From Antennarius striatus (lineage: Eukaryota; Chordata; Actinopteri; Lophiiformes; Antennariidae): a stretch of 64,000 bases of DNA. Positions 34,808 through 50,969 of the stretch are shown in pieces; the stretch's first letter is position 1; each line of letters starts with the position of its first letter. A program made the translations under genes and the position numbers. The notes under the pieces were generated by a model. It was not told the origin of the DNA. It saw only the letters and a program-made list of their open reading frames with translations, and searched no databases. The stretch is taken from positions 2,078,501 to 2,142,500 of the forward strand of contig NC_090797.1 in assembly GCF_040054535.1 (NCBI RefSeq), written 5' to 3'.

Positions 34808-37322
34808 ATGGTGCCTTCAGTGACGCTCAATACCGGAGCGGAGATTCCCATTGTCGGCCTGGGAACATGGAGGGTAAGACCGTAGGGGGTGAAGCCTTTA
34901 TGTTAGAACTACTTTATGTACAAAAGAAGAAAAAACTTTGCAGACGTAGATCAAAAAAAAGGCAAGACGTCATCTCTGTTTAAATTAAAAAAGAAATCTT
35001 TGTGGACCTACATGCAGCTGATTGGAGTGTAAAGATAAGAAGTCAGATTGAAAGAGTCAAACACTGACTGTACATTACCAGTGTGATATGCATTTGATGA
35101 CTGCAGCAGTGACGTGCGATGGGGTTCGTGAATGGTGAGGCACCGACGTCTTCATGATCACATGATCAGATTTACAACAGCTTTACTACAGTGCAGCTTA
35201 TTCACCATTTAATTAGCAACAGTGTAGAATATGGACAGGGTTAGACAGTGTGTTATGATAAAGTCTCATTGCAGAATTATTTACATATAAAAACTAACAC
35301 ACAAATAAGTATATTTGATTTTAAAAAAACGTAATGTTATTACCTACCTGTTAATATGTCAGGTTTACGTGTAAATGATGTCCATGCACCGCTCCCTCTG
35401 CACAAACAAACAAACGTCCAGTGGATTGACTTGAAACAGCTTTTGGATAACCATGCCCTGGATGACTGAGAACCTACACACGCATCAGTAACTTCTGGGT
35501 AGAAATTGCCCGTATCTTCCTTCAGTTTGTAATATGTAATCCCCCATCTGAATAGTCGAGTGGAAAAAAAAAATTGCTGCACTTGACTTAATGTAGATCG
35601 TAGCATTCCAGATGAAGGTATACGTTGTTTCAAAACCATCTTTGTGCATCCTAGAATCTCTATATTTATTAATCTCAACAGGCATTGGATGGACAGGTCA
35701 CCGAGGCGGTTAAAGCTGCCATAGCTGCTGGATACCGACACATTGATGGTGCCTTTGTGTACAACAATGAACACGAAGTTGGCGATGGAATTAAAGCCAT
35801 GATCGACCAGGGAGTGGTGAAGAGAGAGGAGCTGTTTATCGTCAGTAAGGTGTGGTTCAGTTCAAAGTGGTTTTTTATGTTTGATTCGCAGCCTTTCAAA
35901 TAGAAATTAGAATTAATCACATGTTTGACTTGTATTTCCACTTACCTTGGAGTCTGGTAGATTTGTCGATTAAAATTTCCTGTTTTCCCAGTTATGGAAT
36001 ACGTTTCATGTTCCGTCTCTGGTGAGGGGAGCCTGCAAGAAGACGCTCAGCGACCTGAAACTGGACTACCTAGACCTTTACCTCATGCATTGCCCCATGG
36101 GAGCAAAGGTTTGGAAAACCGCTGCATCCTATCAAACTCAGAATTGGTGCAAACAGTCAAAAACTTCCTCCAACTTGGTTTTTTCTTTGCGGCTGCAGCC
36201 TGGGGAGGAAGTGTTTCCCTTAGATGAACAAGGCAATTTAATTCCTGACGACAGCAACTTCGTGGACACTTGGGAGGTAAAATTCTGTCACAGGCTCAAC
36301 ACCGATTCTGCCAATAGGTTGTAGAACTAAATGCAACGCTTACACCAGTGTGCAATGTGTCTGAAGGCGATGGAGGCGCTGGTGGATGATGGTCTAGTCA
36401 AGGCTATCGGCGTCTCCAACTTCAACAAAGACCAGATTGAAGCCATCCTCAACCAACCAGGTCTCAAGTACAAACCAGCAACTAACCAGGTACGAAATGA
36501 GAACAAGATTCCTCCAAATGAAAGAAAGACTACAATCGAAGCTAAACGAGACAATCCTTCAGATCGAGAGCCATCCATACCTGGCCCAAGAGAAGCTGAT
36601 CGACTATTGCCATTCGAAGGGTATCACTGTGACGGCGTACGCCGCCATGGGCTCCCCTGGCCGACCCTGGTGAGAGGGTCTTTTCTTCATCAGATCTCGT
36701 AGAGAACTATTCCATCTTGGCTCGACTACTTTGTCCTGATTCATCTCTCTTCATACAAACAGGGTTACGCCTGAAGATCCGTCTTTGCTGGAAGAACCCA
36801 TGATCAAGAGTATCGCTGAGAAGTACAATAAGACTCCAGGACAGGTCAAGAAAAAAACAATACCCAAGAACTACTCAACTACTAGAAATTCTACCTAAGT
36901 TTTTTTGCCTTTTGTGGGATGTAAAGTTGAATTTGATCGTATACCTTATTTTTCTCACCAGGTTCTCATCAGGTTCCACGTCCAGAGGAACGTAACCATT
37001 ATTGTCAAGTCGGTGAACCCTAAACGAATCGTGCAAAACCTTCAGGTACAACCGATCCGAAAACTCGAGATCCTGATTCATTGTTCCGATCCAGTCAAGT
37101 CATTCTAATATTTTTAATTCTTGCAGGTGTTTGACTTTGAGTTGAGTGAAGAAGAAATGAAGATGCTGCTGAGCATGAACAAGAATTACAGAGTGTTCCC
37201 AATGCCGTGGTGAGTCTACAGACGGTCCATCATGGTTACTGTCCCTACAGATGTGCAGTAAGTGTTCTTTTCTCCACAGGGGCACGAAACACAAAGACTT
37301 CCCCCTGAATGCAGAATACTGA
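34808..37322 (+). CDS. Aldo-keto reductase (AKR1B/AKR1E-like), divergent paralogue
   Basis: NADPH-dependent carbonyl reductase fold ((beta/alpha)8 barrel), probably cytosolic. Exons: 34808-34873, 35682-35849, 35992-36108, 36199-36276, 36367-36489, 36563-36669, 36763-36844, 36962-37045, 37127-37209, 37280-37322. They sum to 951 nt, or 316 aa. The catalytic tetrad is present: D and Y in [12 protein letters not shown] in ELFIVSK, H in LYLMHCP. Trp111 of aldose reductase is Cys here (LMHCP for IHWP), IPKSV is IVKSV with the cofactor Lys kept, and YSPLGSP is YAAMGSP. The C-terminal loop has no CALLS-type cysteine; it reads [20 protein letters not shown], closer in style to AKR1E. Substrate specificity should therefore differ from its neighbour. 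Poly(A) signal at 37453. Confidence 0.9.
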
Positions 37323-37637
37323 TTCCTGATACCTTTCGACTCAGATTCTGAGTAATTCCTACTTCCTTGGCTTGAACTCAATCGTCAAATTTAAGAATTG
37401 ATCCAATAGATGCACAAAATGCTGATTTATTGGTGTGTTTTAGCTGTGTTGGAATAAAAATGAAGGCGTTCAGTTTAAAAGCTCTGGATCGGTTTCATTC
37501 TTTGTAACTCCTCTGATGTCCCATCCTTCCACTGAGTTTCTAATCACTAATTAATAATCATTACGTTGAAGCTGTCAAAGTGCTCAAATGTGCAAAAACA
37601 GAAAAAAATTGCTTCGATTCATTTTCACTGGCAGGAT

Positions 37638-37643
37638 TTTATT
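37638..37643 (-). terminator. Poly(A) signal of the minus-strand aldo-keto reductase
   Basis: TTTATT on plus, 324 bp beyond the stop codon and 180 bp past the poly(A) signal of the convergent gene. Confidence 0.6.
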
Positions 37644-37966
37644 CATGCCCTCAGTCCGGAAGTGAAAGTAACCCGTGTGTGAACACACACTTAGAAAGCA
37701 ATCTCTATGACACGAGTGACACACTGACACGAGTCGGTGTCACATGTTGAGTCAAAGAAAAGTTATTTGCAGTTTGCTAAGAGGTAACAAGTTGATTTAA
37801 AAACACGGCTGATCTGCTCTGACCGGCAAAAAGTGTTTCAGTCGTATCACCCAGCCCATCAGTAACATGCAGCTTAAAATAACGCCATTCAAGGCCATAT
37901 CAGGTGTGTTAGAGAATACCACGCCCCCAGGAAGTGCTATCTGATGGAAAACGTCGGAGTTCCTCC

Positions 37967-40900
37967 TCAGAATTCAGCGTGGAACGGATAGTCCTTGAGA
38001 TGTTGGCACCTTGACAGAGACAGTAAAACATTTGTGAAGGTTGCCTCCTGATATTTTAAGGCAACCAAGTGATTTCTAATCTTACATTAACAGGGCGCAA
38101 GTTCTCCACTTCATGTCGAAATCCAGCAGGATCTGGATGTCGCCCTCGGTTAGCTCAAAGTCGAACACCTGCCGAGATGAAAAAGGTGTTCGTACCCGAG
38201 CAGAACGAGAGCTAATCGTCCAAAACATCTGAACGAGTTCTGGGATAATTACCTGGATATTCTGGCGGATGCGCTCAGGTGTGACCGACTTGGGGATCAC
38301 TATCACGTTCCTCTGGACGTGGAAGCGGATCAGGACCTGGTGGGACATGGACAGGATGTGAGGTCACGGCTCACAGTAGTTTATTTCCTCTAGTAAATGT
38401 GACGGTGTTTTACCTGAGCAGATGTCTTCTTGTACTTCTCAGCGATGGCTTTAATAGTCGGGTCGTTCAGCAGGGAGGGGTCGCCCGGTTTGGCCCTGCA
38501 GTTTAAATAAAAACACATAAAACTCAACAGGACTCAAACGCATCTCGAGCTGCGTTAACCAGTAATGTCCTTATTTAAAAAGCCACATAAATTCAATAAT
38601 AACTGATAAATCAATGATTCTTCAGCCCGCAGACAAAAACCAGAACGACTCTCACGCGCTAAAGCCGACGTGACGGATGTGATGTGGTTTAAAAAAAAAC
38701 AACAAAAACGCTGAGCTGGCATTATTAAGCGTGAGCCGCTTCATGGCCCCGACTGCGTTAATGTTTGCTGTTGTTGTAATGTGGTTGCAGTTGCCAGGGC
38801 AACAAGAGCTCTCACCAGGGACCGTCCGGGGAGGCAAAGGGGCTGTAGGCTGTGACCTCGATGCCCTGAGAGTGGCAGTAGTTGATCAGTTTGTCCTGGT
38901 TGAGGAACGGGTGACACTCCACCTGCAGTGACAAACATTCACACGTATTAAACTGCCTTTATGTACATCTTTGTTTCCTGGCTTTGACGTCTGAAGGTTC
39001 GTTTGTGAATATACTCGACACGAGCCAGCAGCAATCTCTTCTCGTCTAACATCATTTCAAGGGATAAATAATCTCATATTCAGTGGATTTGAGTCTGTTT
39101 TTTCCATCTTTGGGTGGTTTAAAGACCAAAAAAACAAGTAATTGAATATCAGCAGAGTAATTGAATATCACAACCTGATTGAAACCAAACAAGACTCTGA
39201 TTATGTGTAATGGTTCTAGAGGAGAAGGTCAGCCCGGCTGAACGGTTCAGCCCCGGGGGGAAGAGCTGCTTCCTCCCGTTAATAATCAACAAGACGCGGA
39301 CGTCTCGCACCCGATTGGAGGAGACAGACGATGCCTTTCCTGCCTCTTAAACCCCAAAGGAAATTCTGCTTCTTGGGAGGCGCCGATCATAAACACACCG
39401 CCACTAAAGCTGAACTTTAGACTTTCATTTAAATCAAGTTTGATTTTTATTGATATGAGGGCAATTTAACGTACACACAGGTGTCTTAGGAGTACCTGGT
39501 TGATGGCAGGCTTGTATTTGAGGCCTGGCTTGTTGAGAATGGCTTCAATCTGATCCTTGTTGAAGTTGGAGACACCGATAGCTTTGACCAATCCGGCGTC
39601 CACCAGCTCTTCCATCGCCTGAAGTAAAATAACACCCATCAGTCTCGCTTGAACTTGAACTTCTTATGTTCGGGTCGCTCCGGACTCGACTCACCTCCCA
39701 CGTGTCCACGAAGTTGGTGTCGCTGCCGATGGCCAGTCCCTGGCTGTCCAGAGGTAGCATATCGCCACCGGCCTTAAAGAACGACAACAAGTGGGTTTAC
39801 AGAGGCTTTGATACCGACGAAGAGGTGTGAACTTCAATAAACAAAGAATGAAAACATTTCAAGAAGTGATGGTAAAATCAGGACACCTACCTTGAAACCG
39901 ATTGGCCAGTGCACTAAATAGAGGTCTAGATAGTCCAGTTTGAGATCACTGAGAGTTTTCTCAAAGGCAGGCCTGACCATGGACTTCTCATGGAAGGTGC
40001 TCCACAGCTACGATAGGATCGACGACACCACATGATAGAGAACCAACAAGCAAACAAACATCAGTTTACCTGTTTATGTCACACAAATAAAGGATATACC
40101 TTTGTATACCATAAAGCCTCACCTTACTGACAATGAACAGGTCTTCTCTCTTCACCACGCCCTGCTGGATCATGGCATTGATACCCTCCCCCACCTCCAC
40201 CTCGTTCTTATAGATGTACGCCCCGTCGATGTGCCGGTAGCCTGAGGCGATGGCCGCCTTCACCGCCTCCGCCACCTGCCCAGGAGGAGACTAGCAGCAG
40301 GAAATGGTTAGAAGACAAAAGTTAATAGTTGATAGAAAGAATACTCTAGAACTGGGGTGGATTCAGGAGAAGTTAGCGAAAACGAAGCAACATTCTGAAC
40401 TCTAAAGGCTTCTCTAGTTTGAACAAGAACCGATGCAGTAACAGACTGCAACATCCAGGGACACCCTTGAATTCAAAATTTTACCCTGGCCTACTTGCTT
40501 AGGTCAAAGATCAAAGCTAGTGCTCTGACCTACTGTCATAGATCAAAGCACCAGCTTTGATCTACGGTCTTACTCACACTGGCCTTCTCCCCCGTCTTTC
40601 TATCTTATCCAGTTCCTGAGTGTACAAAAGTTGAAATTTGACCTTGACCTAGTTTTCTCAAGGTCATCATCTCTTTCATCCCCTTTGCCCGAGTGACGTG
40701 CTTTTTGTTTCATCTTTCTATCTGCAACGGCTGAGAAGATATTTGGTGGACTAACGGACACACAAACGCTGACAATTACAACAAATCACAGCTTTGAAGA
40801 GGGATGTAATAAATGTATGCAAACAGATGCATTTTATCATAAATGAGCAACACTTTGACCACACAGTCAAACTAACACCAGCACCCTCCTCAGATAATTG

Positions 40901-41194
40901 CTAACAGACGATAAACAGGCGTAGTTAACCGATCGCCGATGCCTGCTCCTCAGACGACTGGTACCTTAAAGCCCAGGGAGAGGTGATGTTCCAACGAATA
41001 AGTCACGTTTGTTACGGGGTTATTTCGCGACAGGTGCAAAGAAATCCGGTTATTTATCAAGTATAACACAATTAAATGCTAATATGTTTAAAAAATACAC
41101 GCACACGCCCAGTTTAAGAAGCCTCTGGTAAGCTAATACCCCACAGCAGATAGCTTAACTGTGCCGGTGGCAAGTTAAGGTATGACCGAAGAAG

Positions 41195-41259
<65 letters not shown>

Positions 41260-41323
41260 TCCACGTCCCCAGTCCCACACAGGGCATCTCCGCACCGGTG
41301 TTCAGCTTCACCGTCTTCGCCAT
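37967..41323 (-). CDS. akr1b1: Aldose reductase-like aldo-keto reductase (AKR1B)
   Basis: Reduces aldehydes including glucose with NADPH (AKR1B family), cytosolic. Exons 5' to 3': 41258-41323, 40123-40290, 39891-40007, 39695-39772, 39496-39618, 38816-38922, 38414-38495, 38253-38336, 38086-38168, 37967-38009. They total 951 nt, or 316 aa, the length of human AKR1B1. It starts [20 protein letters not shown]. Tetrad: D and Y in [12 protein letters not shown] in DLFIVSK, H in LYLVHWP. Trp111 and the NADPH-binding IPKSV are kept, and the C-terminal loop has RTCALLM with the Cys298 position, then [11 protein letters not shown]. Every exon has the same length as in the convergent paralogue. The first donor GT is the start of a (TG)n microsatellite. 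Confidence 0.93.
40480..40800. repeat. Dispersed repeat in AKR1B intron 1
   Basis: Shares GATCAAAGC-AGCTTTGATCTA, GTCTTTCTAT, GAGTGTACAAAAGTTGAAAT and GACCTTGACCTAGTTT with 55690-55960. An interspersed element of unknown class. Confidence 0.65.
41200..41257. repeat. (CA)n microsatellite abutting a splice donor
   Basis: 29 CA units on plus. On the gene strand it is (GT)n beginning at the first base of AKR1B intron 1. Confidence 0.97.
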
Positions 41324-42840
41324 GACTGACTGAGTCCGGTAAAAACAAAGGAACTACAAAAGGAGAGGCGGAACAAAAGGAGCGGCCGTCGACGATCGAT
41401 TAATTACGCCTGTTAATGGAATTCAATCGGCCGCGGGTGAATCCGTCTGTCCCACAGGGAGACAACACGCTGCTGTCAGTCTGATCGGATTCGGGATCAG
41501 GTTCCGCAAACGCAAATAGTCCTGTTTATATTTAGAAGCTTCCGCGGTCTGGTAAAACCGGTGGATAAAACTGAATAACACCGTGACGTCATGCATTTCA
41601 ATTGTAAACACAGACCATAAAATCATCATATTTATGGCTTTGATAATCTGATATATCTTTCATATTCAACTTGTAAGATTGGAGACCACTAACTGTCAGA
41701 GGATATGATATATTTGTACAATAATATATATATAATATTTAAGCACAATTTATAACAACTTTAAGCCTTTTCGGGGTTTTTTTTTGGTCATGTCGTTCTA
41801 CCATTTGTCCATCAGAGGGCGCCATTACACCACTCACCAAATATCATGACTATGAAATATATTAAATGATGCGTAGACTCCACGCATCAATTCATATATT
41901 AAACAAAACGAGCAGTAATTGCAGGAAATAATTTATCACAGCTGTTTGCTTAAGGATTAAAACAAACCCTTTGATATCACTTTACTCATGAAAATGCTCT
42001 TGGATGAATAAATCATTGGGTTTACACGTTGCGCAGCGTGCGGCCTGCTTTAATTACTCTTTATTATCCTGACCGGGACATCCTCTTGGTGTTACCATCA
42101 GACTGTGGGCGACTCTTGTTTCACAGTGAATGTACAAACCAGCAGACAATCCTCAAACCTCAAGAGATGATTGAAAGAGGGAACAAATCCAAGGTGTCCT
42201 TTATTATTTGGAGACGGAATCAGATAAAACCTCACAGACCTTTAACTGAGTCATTCAGCAGTCTGAGCTGCTAGATAAGAGCGCCATATGGAAAAAAAAC
42301 ACACACAAAGGGGAAAGTTACGGGAGTCGGTGTGTGTACCTCACAATGGCTCTCGCTAAAGTTTGCGTGTCTTCTGATCTTCTCCCAGCTGGACGCCTGC
42401 TTCCCAGTCCCTGTCTCCTCTGATGTAGCTTCAGACACTGGAGGGCCCTCTTTCTTTTCTTTTCTTTTTTTTAAAACCAGGCTGAAAACCGTCAAAGCGC
42501 CCCAGGAATCAAACGCCGTCGCAGGCAGTCATGATCAAAGACGCGCAGGTATAAATCCAGACGCAGACGCAGGACGCGCGAAATCGCCATCCAAAAAGAG
42601 AGAGAAGGAGAGCAAGGATGGTGGGTTTGGGGGGGGGGTACATTTGGAGGGTTTTATTTGTAGACCTCTGGCGGAAACCGTTCCACCGTTTAAAGTGCTC
42701 AATTAGAATAAAGGAAAGAAAGAACCGGACATTTAAAGGCGGCCTGGAGGAAAAACGAGCACCTCTCCAGGAAAGTTGGAGACTTTTTTTGGGAATGTTA
42801 CAGATAAAAGTGGGAAATATTCACACTTTGATGACCAATG
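41324..42840. other. Intergenic DNA; AKR1B upstream region
   Basis: A CRE TGACGTCA near 41584 and a CTCF-like ATCAGAGGGCGCC near 41811 (one mismatch) lie upstream of the AKR1B start. No coding exon recognised. Confidence 0.45.
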
Positions 42841-43105
42841 AATATATTGATCTATATTGATCACAATGGCCCGCTGTCTCCCTTCCCATTATGGGAGCTG
42901 CAGTGACGCCGGAGGCATCAGATCAGAAGCTCCACCGACAGACAGACCTGACCCGTCTGGAGGAGATCAAACATCTCATGTCATCCAACGGCCTCTGCCC
43001 CCCACCCCTCCATCCACCCCTCCATCACACCTCGTCCTCCCCATTGGCCGAGGCCCGGCGCGTCTTCTTCTCCGTTTCTGCCGGTGCGCCCCCCGGGTCT
43101 ACCTT

Positions 43106-43115
43106 CACACACACA

Positions 43116-43147
<32 letters not shown>

Positions 43148-43152
43148 CACAC

Positions 43153-43235
<83 letters not shown>
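43106..43235. repeat. (CA)n microsatellite
   Basis: About 130 bp of CA with a CACG stretch at the left end. It generates false Thr-His and Cys-Val frames. Confidence 0.97.
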
Positions 43236-43236
<1 letters not shown>

Positions 43237-46200
43237 TCCGTCTGGAGATCAACAACAACGAGATCAGGGAGAGAAACGCGGACGTCATCAGCATACCGCA
43301 CGATCCTGCTGCCGGACGCACCGGAAATTATTGGTAAAAAATGTGATTATTGGAGCTGATCTGAGCCTTTCAGGCATCCTGGAATCATCTTAAATTTGTG
43401 AATAATCCCAAAACATATCCGGATTAGTCTGATCGTTTAAACTGATGACATTAACACGGATCCTGGATTAAAAATGCCATTGAATTTTGATTATTATTGG
43501 ATTACTGGCAGGAAATTGATTTGGACCAATATAGTTCTGCAGATGCTGGTTATCTTCAGCATTTATTGATCTCTTGAGAATAATCCCATAATCATTTAGT
43601 CCGGAAAATCGATAAAAATGATCCAAAACGCGCCATCTCGTTCATTTATGACGAAGAAAAAGCATCAAAAGGCTAAAAAATAAGACAACTTACACTTGAA
43701 ATATTGACCAATTTTTCTTTCTGTGAACTTTGTGATTGATTGATTCCTCTGTTGCTGCTGCAATTTGTCACACGTATTTTATAGATCAGATTAAATCATC
43801 TGTGATTAACCAGAAGAGCGGTTTGCACGTTTTAATTTAATCAATATAAAGATAAAAGGATTACAGAATTAAGGAAGTAAAACAGCCCCTCCACACACAC
43901 AACCACACACACACACACACACACACACACCCCGTCGCCTGCGATGTAAATCACGTCTAAATCGGGTGGTGCTGATCCACGACTGGTCGCACAGCATTAA
44001 AATCGATTGCGTGGAAGCAGCTGCAGCTTCTACCAGAATAGTTCAGGCAATTTGTTCCGTTAATGTCGGGGAATGTTTGTGTGAAAGAGCCTCTTCATGC
44101 GAACTTAACCCTTCATGGTGGTTGGAGCTTTTTTAAACCAACTTCCTTAAATTCCAGACGCATTTTTAAAAAAATATTATAAGAACATGTTTGCGCCAAT
44201 GGCGCAACACGTCGTAAACAAATAAAGCCACAACATCACGCTGCGTCTGCTTCAAGCGTCTCTTAAGTTTTGCCTGATTTGTTAATTCTAAAGAGGAAAT
44301 TGTCGCATGAATAAAAAGTTATCTGTCCGTTAGCGCCATCTAGTGGCCATTTATAAAATGTGTCTTTATTTTTGCAGGACAGGTGCAACTTCTGCCGGAT
44401 TTTTATCATTTTTCTTGACTATCTTTTGAATTAATTATGACTCCAATGTGATTCTTCAGGCTGGGGGTTGGGGGGGGGGGGTAGATTAAGGCCTTATTGT
44501 CTCATGTGACGACAGGAATCCCAGCGGGGTGCACGCACACCGCATCACACACTACTTGTTTGTGGAAAAAATAACGCGCAAAAGACGCGCTGTGCGCAAA
44601 ACGCACGCAAGCACGCAACCCCCCCCTCCCCGCCCCCCCCGCCCGTTTCGATCTCCGGCTTGATTAACCACTTAGTTCGGCCTCTCAGACACGAGATTGC
44701 GGGGAGAAAGCGCGTAATGAAGTGCTTTTGAATTTGCATCCCTGAGAGTTTTCTCCGCCGCCGCTGTTTGTTCTGCGCGCAGAGATGTGCGCTATTTCAA
44801 CGGTGACGCGCAACAAGTGTCCACCCGGCCCCCTCCATATCGCCCCCTCATCAGGATAACTGCCGTGAACAAACACAATCAACACGCGTCTGGAGGGGAA
44901 TTTGGAGGCTTTTTCTCTTAAATCCTCTCCGTCATTATGCAGATTGGACGAAATAATGGAGCCCCCCCCCCCTTTATCTCCCTCCTTACCTCCCCAAGAA
45001 TGAACTGTCTTGGTTTCTTAAAGGCTGACCAAACACTTGTGTGTTTTTCTCCTTCAGTTATGGATGAACCGTCTCAAGATCATGAAATTAACAGCATCCA
45101 GTCCGCACTTGCCTTTTCTTTTGTTTTTTTAGGTGAGGGGGGGTTCTGGTTCACCAGGTGGGGGTCATGGGTTATAGAAGCTTATCCCTTTAGGTGTTTC
45201 CTTCTAACTCATCCATAGGAAGCCGTGCATGGGTGCGTTATACATGATGACTTGCGAGAATCATTTCTGTCCGATCTTTAAGGCGCACATGACGCAAACG
45301 CTTCCCATTTGCGCCCCGCGCTCCCGGCAGCGCACGAAAAAAGAGGAAACACCGCAGAGTTTAAAATGTGGGGGGGCCCCTTTCACTTGATGCATTGATT
45401 AAAACAACAGTGAAGGCGCAGCTCTGACGGTTCATGTCACAAATGAGATGATTAAGACGCGCGGTTGCGGAAACCGAGGACACCCCCAAATTCCAGGTAA
45501 ATACAAAACACACTGCAGATAAAACTGTCCTGCAATTTGGATGTGATCAAGTGCGGGGTTTTAATGCTGACCTTGCCTTTGTAAAAGCAATGGGGGGTGG
45601 GAGGGGGCATCGGTCCGTCAGTGGTAGGTGGGAAACACGACCCGTGCGTAAAGTTCCACATGAAACGCAGACGTTTTATGGTCCCGCTGTGAGAAAACAG
45701 CTGATAGGAACTCCTTAAAGCATCATAAAGTAGTTTTATGATCAGCTACTGGTTGGATTATGATGCCAGAGTCTCATATGTGGGTGCTAGATTTAATTAA
45801 GAATCTATAATATAACTAATTAACATAAGATTAGATAAGATATACTTAATTTATCCCAAACTGGGAAATATTATATATATATATATATAATTATATATAA
45901 AATTATATATATATATTTAATATAGTTATTTGTAATAGATAAATGTATTAGAAATTCAGATTTTATAAACATATTTATACAGATTATGATTTGCAAACAG
46001 CATGTTGCACGTTACACGCATACTATGAAAAAAAACTATTTAAAAAGTACAAATATTTGAAATTCACCAATGGTTATCTTTAAAGTCACAAGAAGAAAGT
46101 GGATCCGTTCCGCATATATTGTCGGAATAATAAAGCGATTCATTAACTAAACTTTGTTTAAATTCAAGCAGAATTCACTCCACAGAGTTTTCACAATTCA

Positions 46201-46540
46201 TTTCATTCAATGATGCAAAAAAAAAAAAAAAACCTTGTGCGTGCATTATATTAAATATTAAACCCAATCAAAAGACGGGATCGGATGAGATCATCATCCT
46301 TTGTCTCCTGCTGCCTGTTGCAGACATGTGGCTGCAGCTTTGAGACATCAGAATGACACAGCAGGAATATCTTTAAAGTTCCTCGTGAGCTGAAAGACTT
46401 CCTTATTTTTTTTTAGGTTTTTTTTTTTTTTTTTTTTTGGTCACCTGATATTATTTACAATGCGTGAAAGAAAACCCGGCGAACTTCTCTAATCTTGCAT
46501 CACGGGAATGCAGCATTCAGAGCTGCACAAACGGGGAGGG
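43236..46540. other. Gene-free stretch with a GC-rich part
   Basis: 44480-45470 is rich in CG dinucleotides and CGCGCA-type words and could be a CpG island or distal promoter. A full CTCF core CCACTAGATGGCGC (minus) lies at 44333-44346. A (TA)n tract is at 45868-45915. No exon can be supported. Confidence 0.4.
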
Positions 46541-50700
<4,160 letters not shown>

Positions 50701-50731
50701 CATTAAATGGTTTATTGTTATTTCTGCTCAG

Positions 50732-50969
50732 AACCTGTTTGGGATTACCAGAAATGTTCCGGTCATATTCCAGTCTAGACGACCAGCGGTTGGTCCGCCG
50801 TGGAGCTTACGCACAGGGGTTGCATAACTCCGGACCGCACCCACTCAGCCGGCCTCAGTTCCGCCCCCCCTGGCCGGGCAAGGGCGTTCATCATCCTGCC
50901 CCTCAGTATCCGTATGGCGGATACACTGGAGGCCAAACCCCCGTTTGGTGCCAACCCAACACATGGAAG
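50732..50969 (+). CDS. Unidentified coding exon
   Basis: Bounded by TTTCTGCTCAG and AAG/GTAGGA, 238 bp with one open frame. It contains MFRSYSSLDDQRLVRRGAYA, then a Pro/Gly/His-rich part with RPQFRPPWPGKG and YPYGGYTGGQTPVWCQPNTW. The composition is unlike the surrounding AT-rich DNA, and the frame ends in phase 0 at the donor. The exon starts within a codon, so an upstream exon is expected, unless translation starts at the internal ATG (50755). I do not recognise the family. It looks like an internal exon of a gene with very long introns spread through this gene-poor region. Confidence 0.55.

Noticed and set aside
42857-43393. Long open frames across the 43-kb microsatellite (up to 178 codons)
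   Set aside because: Length comes from a 130-bp CA run giving Thr-His or Cys-Val repeats in several frames at once. No splice-bounded exon or family match.
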